NCBI RefSeq assembly: GCF_963678975.1
Contig: NC_089280.1
Location: 13,591,280-13,655,279, forward strand
DNA length: 64,000 nucleotides
Reading direction: 5' to 3'
Source: Dysidea avara
Lineage: Eukaryota; Porifera; Demospongiae; Dictyoceratida; Dysideidae
Shown: piece after piece, positions 11,501-20,461 of the stretch
How positions within the stretch are numbered: position 1 is the first letter of the stretch
Layout: every line of letters starts with the position of its first letter
Position numbers and translations under genes: made by a program
The notes under the pieces: generated by a model
What the model was told of the DNA's origin: nothing
The model's input: the letters and a program-made list of their open reading frames with translations, nothing else
The model's database searches: none

Positions 11501-14500
11501 GTGTGCACCAGCAGTATACGTTCCCAAGAGCAATGGCGAAATAAGAATATGTGTTGACTTTGTGCAGTTAAACCGGCTAACTAAGAAAGACTCATATCCT
11601 GTTCCCCGTGCAGAAGGACCCCAGCAAAAGCTATCAGGCAAAAGTGTATTTTCGAAGCTTGGCCTGAGAAGTGCATACTGGCAATTCCCAATGAACTGCA
11701 ACTCAATAAGAAAAGACTGCCTTTTGTCCCGGACCTGGATATGGACTCTGGGAGTTTACGGTGATGCTGTATGGACTCACAGGTGCTACACAGACCTGTC
11801 AACGTGGCTTGGATGATGTCCTTCGTGATTGTAAGTATTGTGTCGATAATTATGTCGATGATTGTATTGTGTACTGTAGTGATATGGTGTCACACATTCG
11901 AGACCTGCAGCTGGTTTTGGGTAAACTGAAAGCTGCTGGCTTCACACTACGGGGCTGTAAGTGTATGTTTGGCAAGAGTTCAGTTACCCACCTAGGATTT
12001 GAATACTCATCATTGGGTGTTTCCCCCACATTAGAGAAAACCAAATCAGTAGCAGGTTGGCCTGTCCCTACCTCAGCCAAAGAACTGCGTTCTTTTTTGG
12101 GCCTTGCTAACTTTTACAGACGTTCCATTCCCTCTTTTGCAGACATCTCAGTTCCTTTAACTCCATTAACCAGCAACAGGGTTTGAATTTGTCTGGACAT
12201 CCACGCACCAGCAAGCTTTTGACAATCTTAAACATGCTCTTGTTTCTCCACCCATCCTAGATTATCCAAGAGAGACTGATCACTTCACGCTCACTACAGA
12301 TGCTTCAGATGTAGGTCTGGGTGCAGTGCTGTCAACATCCAGAGGTATTGTTGTACAATATGCTAGCAGATCACTCACCTCAGCTGAAAAGAATTACACC
12401 ACCAGTGAGAAGGAGTGCTTGACGATTGTCTGGGAAACCCGTAGATTTAGACATTATCTTTTGGGTGCCCCATTCACCCTCCTGACTCCAGTGACCAACA
12501 TTGAAGCCTTTGTGAGCGAGCATGACTCTCTTTTGCAGACTCTAGCCATACTAGGGGCTTGTGGTCAGCATATGAGTTCAAAGTCAAGTACCGTCCAGGA
12601 ATAGAGAATGTTGATGCTGATTCTTTGTCGAGACACCCTGTGTCTCTAGTGGCTCTAGAACTTTCCATGACCACTACCAACAATGCCTCAGCTCAACAGT
12701 CAGATCCAGTGCTCTCCGTTGTCCTCACACATTTACAGTCGTCTACTACCCTCCCAACTTCCAACAGCTGGCGTTTGTTTCCCTTGCGTCGTTATTGCCA
12801 ACTGTGGTCTCAGCTGTGCATCCAGGACTCAGTATTATGCCGAAGAGTAAAATCTCCAACCATGGTTGAAGAGCAGTATTTAATCATAGTACCTCAATCA
12901 TTAAAGAAGGAATTTTTGGCCATTGCACATGACCGATCAGGCCATCAAGGTGAAAGTCATACATTGTCCTCACTCTCCAAGATAGCATACTGGGTAGGCA
13001 TGAGCAAGGACATGATACGCTACTGCAACCATTGTACCACCTGCCAGACCACCAAAGCCCCACCAAACCATCCTGCTCCACTGCAGCCTGTCATTGCCAC
13101 TAGACCTTGGGAATTGGTTGCAGTGGATATTCTCAAAGTACCTATGTATGCAAACGGAAACCAATACATTTTAGTTGTCCAGGATTATTTCTCCAAGTGG
13201 CCATTTGCTCAAGCAATCCCTGACCAAAAGGCAGAGAGAATTGTTCGCATTCTTAGAGATCAAGTGTTCACACTTGTGGGGCCGCCATCCAAGCTACATT
13301 CTGACCAAGGCCGCAACTTTGAAAGCCATGTGCTCTCTGACCTTTGCAAGGCATTCAAAGTGACCAAGTCACACACAACCCCTTACCACCCCACGAGGGA
13401 TGGCTTGGTTGAGAGAATGAATCGCTCACTACTAAATCTCTTGTGTGTGTTTACTCAGAAGAGTTGTGACTGGGAAGACCACCTTCAGTTGCTCATGTTT
13501 GTATACCGTACTTCTAAGCACACATCCACAGGCTTATCTCCTTACGAAGTTATTTTTGGTCGCAATCCACCCTCTATACATGTTCCAGAGTTGTACACCA
13601 CTGCAATCCTAGATCCTTGGGAGTACAGCTCAGCCTTGCGCTAGAAACTGTGGGATATTAAGGAACTTGTTGATGCCAATATGGTACATTCCACAGATAG
13701 ACAGCAACATTACTATCATGGGAAGTCTCCACCTAAACTGAAGGAGGGCCAAAGGGTTCTACTAGACAATCCAACTAAAGGCAAGTTGGACCCTTGTTGG
13801 ACCGGGCCATGGATAGTAATCCAACACAAGGATCCCACAACTGTGCTATTGAAGATGGGCTCCAGGAAGCAAACAGTCCACATTAATCGAGTACGCCCCC
13901 TGCTGGAAGAGAATAAGGAGACCAACATTTCACCTCAGTGGAGTCCCCCACTTTTCCATAGCAATTTGGATGAGAGTATAGACTCGACAGGTGAATTGCT
14001 GATTCTTCATCTCTTCCAACTACGAGAAGTGGCCGTACCATTCGCCCAGTTGATTACTATGGGTATTGACCTAAACTTTGACCTAATGCACACACTGCGT
14101 AATTTATAATGATTTTTGTAACTTACAGTACTTTAGAGCAGGGGGGGGGGAGGTATGTAATGATTATGACAATCGCTTTTATATCCATTTGATGTCCCTC
14201 AAGCTATCACTTAATTGAGTTGTACACGGGTATTCAAATTCTTTGGGTTGCTGTTGATTAGAGCTATTATTACACAAACATGAAGATTTCCCCTGAAAAA
14301 TAAAGTTAAGCCTACAGTGTAATTTTGAGGGCTTGTATTTTTTCACAAACGTATTGCTGAAATATGACACATTTTTTGGGTGTGTACCAACAGTCAGCCT
14401 GCTGGTTTAATAACAATATTGACTCTCCACTACATTGAAATTTGTTGCTTGTGAAATGATATCAACTGTTATAGGAAGTACCAGAGTCATTTGTACAGGA

Positions 14501-17500
14501 ATAAAACTTCAACTGTTTATATTTACTGAAGTATTGTTCTAAACTTAGTCTACATATATATATAGTTAAACAATAAGTGCATTATAACTATACCATTTAG
14601 TCCTCCAGATGGAAGTTGCCGTTCACACAGCCACCACCCTAGACTATCAGAATCAACATGATGTAGTGCATCAGCTATTGCCAGTGCTCCCAAACAACAG
14701 TAGACCTGTAATGTACAGTACAACTCATCACAGTAATCACCCTTAAGAAATAGATCGGTTACTGTATCTGGATCTCTAGGTATTAAAAAAACTTAAACTA
14801 CTCTAATAGAACACTCAGTTACTCTAATAGAGCAATAATATCTGCCTAGGTCTCAAAAAAAAAACTAGACGAATAATTTAAGCATTCTTTGCAATAATAT
14901 TATTGTTAGTTTTGTCAACTATGTAGACCAGTGTAGGCATAATTTTCACTCACACAGTTAACCACAGTATCTAAGGAACTACTATATACTGACAATGTAA
15001 ACTTTGTTACTAATGAGAGTAGAAACTGAGACAAAACTACACATAACATTATCTACGGTACTGCCCAAGTGCAACGTCGCACTCACTCGCACACTCAACT
15101 TTGCTCAAGATTTTAAAAATTGCTAATTAAAGGGCGTGGCAACTGTTTCGCTCGCGAGACAACGTGGCAGCTGTTTTGTCCATGAGAATCGCGAGCGAAA
15201 CAGTTGCCACACCCCTTAATTAGCAATTTTTAAAGTCTCAAGCAAATTGTATGTGTGAGCAAGTACGACGTTGTGCTTGGGCAGTACCATATATAATTTG
15301 ATCAACCAGTTATTATCAATAATGTATGCTAACTATGTGTAGGAGTAATACCACTACAGTTATAGAGGAGTATCAATTCTTGAAATGACAAAATTCCAAT
15401 CATTTCAAGGCCAAAAGCAACTGTTCAATTAGCATACTTTAAGATGTGTCCATTCTATTGCACTAAGTAAATAGTTGAACATTCTACATATAAAAATGGT
15501 CTTCATTTATTCAACTGGACAGTAACTAAACTGGAAACAGTGTTTTATCTTAACTATACGAACACATAATTATCAATTCTTCACTATAAACACAACTACA
15601 TATACAATTCCTACCTGGCCTGCATGTGACTCAGATCCTGGTGTACAGCCAAATCCTCCATCAAAGTTCATACAAGACAGAATAAAGCTCACAGCCTTCT
15701 TAACATCTACTGCATCCAGTCTACCCTAAATGAATGATAAAATCAGTAACAGCATACCGTATCTATAGGATTTTACTGTAAATACTTCATTAATGACTAA
15801 ACTTCAAAGCACACTATGTGTGACCTAGTCAAATTCAAAGTATCCTCTTAGTACATACATTTATATGAATCATGGGTATCGTACTAATATGAAACTTAAT
15901 TAAACGATTCGCTGACATCGAAATGCACATAATGGCTGAGAAAATAATCAATCCAACTACACAGCCTCAATGCTCTAGAATTAATACTGGAAAGATAGTC
16001 ATTTTTAGGTTAGGACAAGAAAAGTAGAAATGATTGACACATGTCTTTAATAACATGGTAATGTTGATTATCATTTCACTGAAATTTGGAAGATACCAAT
16101 ACAACGATATTATGAAGAGTTACTTCCCATCCCTAAATTAGATTTAGTAATTCTACAATACTACAGTTTGCAAACTAAATACTTGCTAAATCTCTATCAC
16201 CAACAGATACAACATACCACAAGTGCTAATGTTGCTAAGGCACAAAGAGAAAACCGAGTATCAACCTCACCTACAAATGAACAAATGAGAACAGGTTAAC
16301 ACAAGACGAATGGTGTACATATTACACCTACCCCATTTGTCTCCTACAAATGATCCATCTGGTTGTTGTAGTCCAGCTGTGAACTTCACCACACCATCAA
16401 TATCAATGATGTTCATACCGTCGTATAATGCTAGGATCTGTACAGAAAGTTTTCACAAATGACAACAATAAATGCTCAAGAGTGAAATACTTTATAAGTA
16501 TGAAATTTACTGGCAAGGCACTGACAATCTATGAAAAAAAAACTTATCAAATGGAGTACAAATTTTCTCCCTTGACAAGAAAAATCCACTATAAAGAATT
16601 ACCAATTCATTATAGTACACATATACACACATGTAAATGTCACTATATTGGGACCACGAGATGTTGTCCTCTTTACATGGGTATGTATGTCACACAAACG
16701 AGACTATGGATAAGTATGCAATGTTATAAGGTATAAAAACACAGCAAGTAGTATGATCCTACTGTTTACAAATATGGGTATGAATAGCAAAGGCAAGACA
16801 TGTACAGTATACAAACACAAATGAATACAACATACACGTACCTGTACAGCACTGAGGGTGTGCAACAAATGGGGGTCATGGTTTAAACAAGCACTCACAC
16901 CTCCACATGGATGCTGACAACTGCGGACATAATCTAACACTTCTGCCTTGTTCATCACCTCCAGTTGTCCCATTAGGTCCATTGCTGTTAACCCCCAGTA
17001 GATACCACTCATCCTGAGGTACTCCGTAACACAGTACTCCTAAATGTATAGACTGTATACAACTGTGTTTTGTTCTGTTGCAACAGTGACAAAGTACTAG
17101 TGATATGCATCTCAGAATGAACCATAAATAAAATAAAATGAAACACCATGTCATGAAACAAGAACTTTTTGACACCTATTGTAGAATTGGTAAAGCATTT
17201 AAATTAGCATTTTTAGCTGGATGGACAAAAAAGCAGGAAAAACGCAGTGCTTTCATTCTTCCGTTTAAAAGACTTCACACAAATGCTTCAAAGCATACTA
17301 TTTGTCTAAGTTGGCACAAGCAAACATTTCTGGATTTATATGATACCGTATAGCGGGTTTTTCTTGCGGACAAATTTACTTGCAATAATAAAATCATGCG
17401 ACACTCAATCTCGCGAGGTGACAAATTCGCGACATTAAATTCCCCGCGCGAATTTATTACTCATTGTAATAAGTGTTCGCGTACAAGATGGGAAGCAGTG

Positions 17501-19725
17501 AAATTTTTTATGTTGCTATGTTTCTTTGTATCCATGCTTGTATCCATGATAAATTGATGCAGGTGCCTGAAGTTTGCCAGGAAACGGGTAGGGCAGCCAC
17601 TTTCAGCGATGTTTAGTGAAGAAACACGTGTTGTGTATAGTCTGGTGGTGCCCGCCCCTTCGCATAGAGTAAGGGTCTGGTATGCTTAATATAGTGGAGT
17701 TGTACCGGATTACCAAAAACTGGTGCAACCAATCAGAACGCTCCACGTTTAATCAGTGCATTTTTGTGTATGTTACGTCAAAAGAATGAATCAAATGCCC
17801 TAACAGTACTGAATAAACAAAAGGAGTTAGCTAATAAAGAACAAAGAGAAGAAAGTGTTATATCGGGAAGGGCTTTTCGCCTTGTTTGATATGCAAAAAC
17901 CCATGTTACGCTCTGATTTCCTAGGTAGGGAGACATGTGTATTCTATAAAAGTAGACCAATCCACTTCGCCTGTGTAAAGGCGAAGAAAGTTCAATATCT
18001 CTGCCACAGTTTGGGTGAGGCACTTCCGTTAAGGCCATTTTCGTTACGTCATTACATTCAAATTAAATTCCTCCAGAACAACTCGGTGATACTAAGCGTA
18101 CCAGACCCTTACTCTATGCGAAGGGGTGGGCGCCGCCAGACTATGTTGTGTAGGGGAATGAACAACTGATCGAGCTGTTACAAAACAATTAGCAAGCTGT
18201 TATGTACAAACAAGCACCTGGTTTGCTGTTGAACGTTCCACCACGACAGCTTTACAGGCACTAAAAACCTCAAACTCCACGTGATAAAATATGTCGCAAA
18301 TTTTAATATTGCGAAGTGCCCAAAATGCGAGATTAAAGTCCTCGCAATAAAAATCCGCTATACGGTACTCAAGAGAGACATACACAAATTCTGACCATTT
18401 GTAAAAAGTAAATTTCTGATTAAACACTAAATGAACAACATATCAACGTCATGAAACATGTATCACATAGTTCACTGGGTTAGGTATTGTTCACTTTATC
18501 ATAGAGTCATAGACACCTTGCATCACATTATGTGTAACACACATGTGTAGGAAGGAAGTGACATCACACCAAACTTATACTGTAATGATAGAGCATTGGT
18601 GAATTGGATTTTGAACTGTAGTTTTGCATGATAGAGCACTGGTGAATTGGATTAAGACCTGTAGTTTTACATGAGGATTTAGTCAGTGCGCTATCGTTGC
18701 AAGTTCTTGTCCTGTTCAAGGTGATAATGCACGTAATTTCAGTGACCTGTAATATCACCTTGTGAAGACGAAGAACAGAGTATAAATGCACTGACTAAAT
18801 CCCCATGCAAAACTACAGGTCTTAAACTATTGTTAAAGCGAAACGAACACCTCGTAGACTAATCCAGTGTTAGGCAGTACAGGTCGACAAAATTTGCCAC
18901 TCACCTACAGCCATTTCTTATTTCCCATCATGAAAAGTCTCGCAAAAGAGTACTACTGGGTAGTGACAGTCTATTCAAACTCAACAAATAACAAGAACAG
19001 ATCTTCCTCTGAACACCCAGAACGCTTGAGCATGATTTCAAAAGCTGGAAAAGATGCCAAATTCTTAAGATCCATCAGACAAGGAGTGTTTCTACAGAAG
19101 TATTGGGCGTGTCGCTCTGTGTGCCATCCAGTACCTGGGGTTATAAATCTATGATGTAACTGTAACTAAATAGTTTGGTTGCAAGTACTATGTAACGAGT
19201 TACTTTTAAAAAGTAATTATCCCAACACTATGCAAATACCTTAGAATCACTTGTGCAGTTGCCACGGTCTACTAAAATAGTGCAAAGCAAAACTGACAAG
19301 GGAGTGACATTCCAATATATTCTGTACTCCAACAGTCCAACTTTCATCCTCGGTCAAAGTGAAAAGTCAAGGTGGAAATTTGCAGCAAAAGCACAGTTTG
19401 TAAAGTGTATACGACAATTGATACTTTTCGGAGAGCAATGTGAACGCCCATACCCGGGGAATGGGAGGCAGGGAAGGGGGTGGGGGAGCGCATGGGGAAG
19501 ATGCATAGTGGGCAGTATAAACAGCAAATTCAGAAAGAACACAACAGTCAGGTACTTACATAATCGTTTTTGTCTCTTTCGTATGCTGCAATATATTCAG
19601 CGTGTTTCTTGAGCAGTAAGTTTTTCCGTTCTGGAATGTCTGGTAACTTCACGTCCTTTATCGGCGTTCCCTGACGATTTGCATGTGTAAACTAAAAACA
19701 TACTCTAGAAAACTTTTCCTACCAT
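5541..19725 (-). CDS. RABGGTB: Rab geranylgeranyltransferase (GGTase II) beta subunit, complete 10-exon gene
   Basis: This enzyme subunit adds geranylgeranyl groups to C-terminal cysteines of Rab GTPases, working with the alpha subunit and REP. Minus-strand coding exons are 19725-19723 (ATG only), 19670-19560, 17039-16842, 16437-16332, 16270-16218, 15725-15615, 14705-14594, 7175-7087, 5808-5734 and 5681-5541 (stop TGA). All junctions are GT-AG and phases agree. The exons sum to 999 nt, or 332 aa, against 331 in human as I recall it. Recognisable family blocks include [56 protein letters not shown] and [16 protein letters not shown]. The zinc ligands known for the family are present: Asp and Cys in PDVCYSWW and His in DPYHTLFG. 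No stop or frameshift is seen, so the gene is probably functional. The least certain part is the one-codon first exon. The 7.4-kb intron between 14593 and 7176 holds a Ty3 element in the opposite orientation. Confidence 0.95.
5809..7086 (-). other. RABGGTB intron
   Basis: Intron between the exons at 7087-7175 and 5734-5808. No second gene is recognised. One copy of the dispersed CTCTAATAG motif lies near 6043-6052. Confidence 0.6.
7176..8519 (-). other. RABGGTB intron, left part, no gene
   Basis: Intronic, AT-rich. Open stretches here are short and lack family features. The dispersed motif CTCTAATAGAACA occurs near 8380. Confidence 0.5.
8520..9180 (-). repeat. Two diverged tandem copies of a repeat with tRNA-like promoter modules
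   Basis: Two ~300-bp units (about 8520-8880 and 8881-9180) share an ordered series of words. On the minus strand the first has a B box GGTTTGAATCC (8619-8609) and an A-box-like CAGCTCAGCTG near 8677-8667. The second has a B-box-like GGTTGGATTCC near 8932-8922. Acceptor and T-arm pairing are poor, so these are tRNA-derived SINE modules or tRNA pseudogenes, not working tRNA genes. Confidence 0.5.
9360..9428 (+). repeat. tRNA-like (pol III A/B box) module, SINE head
   Basis: A box TGGTTCAGTGG at 9367-9377 and B box GGTTTGAACCC at 9411-9421, spaced as in a tRNA gene, with near-consensus matches. Flanking bases do not form an acceptor stem, so it reads as the head of a tRNA-derived SINE on the plus strand. 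Confidence 0.5.
9793..9911 (+). repeat. 5' LTR (119 bp)
   Basis: Starts TGTAATGATT and ends CTATTATTACA, giving the usual TG...CA ends as a 6-bp inverted repeat TGTAAT/ATTACA. It matches the 3' LTR at 114 of 119 positions. At 119 bp it is unusually short for a Ty3 LTR. Confidence 0.95.
9913..9930 (+). promoter_or_regulatory. Primer binding site, complementary to tRNA-Phe
   Basis: TGGTGCCGAAACCCAGGA lies one base after the 5' LTR. Its reverse complement agrees with the 3' end plus CCA of animal tRNA-Phe(GAA), whose acceptor stem begins GCCGAAA, with one mismatch in 18. The tRNA sequence is from memory. Confidence 0.85.
9935..10755 (+). pseudogene. gag: gag of the Ty3 element (broken)
   Basis: Encodes the capsid/nucleocapsid polyprotein. 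The likely start is ATG 9935, but that frame leaves the capsid frame at about 9992 (two extra or one missing base). The capsid region then runs in one frame from about 9979 to an in-frame TAA at 10435-10437 and continues in the same frame to TAG at 10753-10755. Capsid-like sequence ([17 protein letters not shown]) is followed by two CCHC zinc knuckles, [14 protein letters not shown] (10582-10623) and [14 protein letters not shown] (10648-10689). The end overlaps the protease frame by about 100 bases, with a -1 frameshift signal in the overlap. Confidence 0.9.
10656..11168 (+). pseudogene. pro: Aspartic protease (retropepsin) region of the Ty3 pol
   Basis: Open in the -1 frame relative to gag. 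The retropepsin active site is [11 protein letters not shown] with the catalytic Asp codon at 10866-10868. The C-terminal block [17 protein letters not shown] is typical of Ty3 proteases. It ends at TGA 11166-11168, in frame with the downstream RT, so the stop is a nonsense mutation in a former continuous pol. The dimerising protease itself looks intact. Confidence 0.9.
10698..10760 (+). promoter_or_regulatory. Programmed -1 ribosomal frameshift signal (gag to pro-pol)
   Basis: Slippery heptamer G GGA AAT at 10698-10704 lies in the exact gag phase (codons CAG GGA AAT). After a 4-base spacer a 13-bp GC-rich stem forms between 10709-10721 and 10736-10749, with one bulged C at 10742. Loop bases ACTCAC (10723-10728) can also pair with GTGAGT (10755-10760), giving a possible H-type pseudoknot, although the last loop is short. 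A -1 slip moves translation into the open protease frame. The structure is seen in sequence; its function is inferred. Confidence 0.8.
11169..12186 (+). pseudogene. Reverse transcriptase of the Ty3 element (inactivated)
   Basis: Continues in the protease frame to about 11705, then shifts by +1 into the frame that runs to TGA ending at 12186. RT blocks are in the usual order: [23 protein letters not shown], fingers; motif [14 protein letters not shown]; then [21 protein letters not shown]; the catalytic box YVDD at 11851-11862; and the thumb [18 protein letters not shown]. In motif A the metal-binding Asp expected in the LDL triad is Gly (GGC at 11661-11663), a single A-to-G transition from GAC. 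The frame change and this substitution would each remove activity. Confidence 0.92.
12182..12604 (+). pseudogene. RNase H of the Ty3 element, disrupted by an internal inversion
   Basis: Frame +1 relative to the end of RT. Blocks [13 protein letters not shown] (first catalytic Asp), [19 protein letters not shown] (catalytic Glu) and [14 protein letters not shown] read forward. The next ~80 bp, expected to carry [10 protein letters not shown] and the third catalytic Asp, read correctly only on the minus strand. Forward coding resumes with [20 protein letters not shown] at about 12569. The forward frame across the inverted piece ends at a stop ending at 12604. Confidence 0.9.
12482..12568 (-). 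other. Micro-inversion inside RNase H
   Basis: On the minus strand this interval reads [20 protein letters not shown] and on to RLQCWSLE, the standard Ty3 RNase H C-terminal segment, while both flanks read on the plus strand. The ends carry the 5-bp inverted word CTGAC (12482-12486) / GTCAG (12564-12568). A few bases expected at each junction are missing. Confidence 0.9.
12569..13644 (+). pseudogene. Ty3 integrase (core intact)
   Basis: After the RNase H tail the frame stays open for ~355 codons. The HHCC zinc domain has HDRSGH (H-x4-H) and YCNHCTTCQ. The catalytic DDE triad is present: Asp in VAVDILKVP, Asp in LHSDQGRNF and Glu in GLVERMNRS, with 35 residues between the second and third, as expected. 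TAG at 13642-13644 interrupts the C-terminal part, which continues in the same frame. It is the best preserved enzyme of the element. Confidence 0.92.
13645..14109 (+). pseudogene. Integrase C-terminal domain (GPY/F), cut off by a stop codon
   Basis: Same frame as the integrase but separated by TAG at 13642-13644. It contains the block [20 protein letters not shown] followed by CWTGPWIV, a GPY/F-type module with Trp-Thr-Gly-Pro-Trp, and VHINRVRPL, which normally ends Ty3 integrases. It is open to the TAA ending at 14109, about 45 bp before the 3' LTR. Confidence 0.85.
14138..14155 (+). promoter_or_regulatory. Polypurine tract of the Ty3 element
   Basis: A purine run with ten consecutive G (14141-14150) followed by AGG, directly before the 3' LTR at 14156. 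It is the expected plus-strand primer site. Confidence 0.85.
14156..14274 (+). repeat. 3' LTR (119 bp)
   Basis: Same length and ends as the 5' LTR, with five substitutions between them. It is followed by CAAA, matching the four bases before the 5' LTR. Confidence 0.95.
14706..15060 (-). other. RABGGTB intron with dispersed motif
   Basis: Intron sequence between exons 14594-14705 and 15615-15725. The dispersed motif CTCTAATAGA appears twice (about 14800 and 14822). Nothing else is recognised. Confidence 0.5.
15061..15284. mobile_element. Palindromic MITE, TA target duplication
   Basis: 224 bp, starting CTGCCCAAG and ending CTTGGGCAG, flanked by TA on both sides (15059-15060, 15285-15286). 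Arms of about 100 bp containing TTAAAAATTGCTAATTAA and GGCAACTGTTTCGCTCGCGA are inverted copies. No coding capacity. It lies in a RABGGTB intron. Confidence 0.8.
17346..18365. mobile_element. MITE with CCGTATAGCGG ends, TA target duplication, carrying a nested MITE
   Basis: The ends CCGTATAGCGG and CCGCTATACGG are inverted repeats flanked by TA (17344-17345, 18366-18367). The arms share GCGACA, CTCGCGA and similar words. Removing the inner element (17638-18143 plus one 9-bp duplication) leaves about 505 bp. It lies in a RABGGTB intron. Confidence 0.75.
17638..18143. mobile_element. Nested Mutator-type MITE with 9-bp target duplication
   Basis: 506 bp with ~51-bp terminal inverted repeats (TAGTCTGG.. 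and CCTTCGCATAGAGTAAGG; about 4 mismatches). It is flanked by the exact 9-bp direct repeat TGTTGTGTA (17629-17637 and 18144-18152). A 9-bp duplication is typical of the Mutator/MULE group. No transposase is encoded. Confidence 0.85.
18368..19559 (-). other. RABGGTB intron; inverted repeat and truncated hAT MITE fragment
   Basis: An inverted repeat ATTTAGTCAGTGC / GCACTGACTAAAT spans about 18678-18802, next to two direct copies of AGAGCA(T/C)TGGTGAATTGGATT (18590-18652). About 19155-19232 matches the right end of the hAT MITE at 38097-38610 (words AACTAAATAGTT, GTTGCAAGTA, AGTTACTTTTA, CCCAACACT). No exon seen. Confidence 0.5.
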
Positions 19726-20461
19726 CACCACATGAGCATCTAAATCCCGTAAAGCCGATTAGAACATACAAACAGCTTAGAGGTCACTCTTCCATCGATG
19801 TAACCCACAATCGATGTTGTAGTAACGGGATGAAATTAAAAACCACAATCGAAGTTCACTCTGATCAGTGATGGAAAATCGGACAGTATATACCTCTGTA
19901 GGGGGATCTATACACTGAGGTATAATATTGTTCTTCAAAATAGTACGTTGCTTTAGGCAATTACGGGATTCTTTAATAGCTAGAAGCCAGTAGAATGGTG
20001 GTGTGATGTGTTGTGAGCGGTATGTATCTGAGTGCAAAGAATTGACATTTTGTGCACTTTGTGATGCAATTATGGAACTTTCCACATAAATTCTACTCAT
20101 TTTTGAATAGTGCCATCGAAGATTTGACCTTTATAGGCATTTTTGCAGTGCAAATTCATCACCTTTAACTTCAACACCCTGAAGCAACATTAACAATAGA
20201 GGTTTTGCAAATGAGGATGTGTCCTGGTTACTGTTGCTATACACCATCTTCGAAGGCAAAAGAGGTATACGTCATAGCTAAAAATACACGTAGTATAGGT
20301 TATACCTATACTATAGTAATTGTGACTCTGATGAGTCTCAGTAATACATCTCGGTGATTTAAGCTATTGCTACTAGATGCCATTCTTGAAGTCACTATAC
20401 GCATAATGGAGGTTTAAGTCAGAGTACTTTTTGTCACTTTCTAGTGAAACACAGGAGAGAT
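19726..20461. other. Short divergent intergenic region
   Basis: Lies between the RABGGTB start (minus) and the YqaJ-type pseudogene start (plus). A 107-codon open stretch at 19777-20100 (-) has no recognisable motif. No clear promoter motif was identified. Confidence 0.4.

Larger units (their letters stand above)
9789..14278 (+). mobile_element. Ty3/gypsy LTR retrotransposon, full length but inactive (includes 4-bp target duplication)
   Basis: Element 9793-14274 (4482 bp), flanked by CAAA at 9789-9792 and 14275-14278. The order is LTR, primer site, gag, protease, RT, RNase H, integrase, polypurine tract, LTR, which is the Ty3/gypsy order. It sits in the large RABGGTB intron, antisense to that gene. 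Disabling changes are a frame change in gag near 9992, TAA in gag at 10435-10437, TGA between protease and RT at 11166-11168, the motif-A Asp of RT replaced by Gly, frame changes near 11705 and 12180, an internal inversion at about 12482-12568, and TAG after integrase at 13642-13644. The LTRs differ at 5 of 119 positions (about 4%), so the insertion is not recent. Clade within Ty3 was not determined. Confidence 0.95.

Noticed and set aside
19777..20100. N-terminal extension of RABGGTB from a 107-codon open frame
   Set aside because: It could be spliced in phase through a weak donor, but it has no family similarity, and the ATG-only exon gives the expected N-terminus and length.
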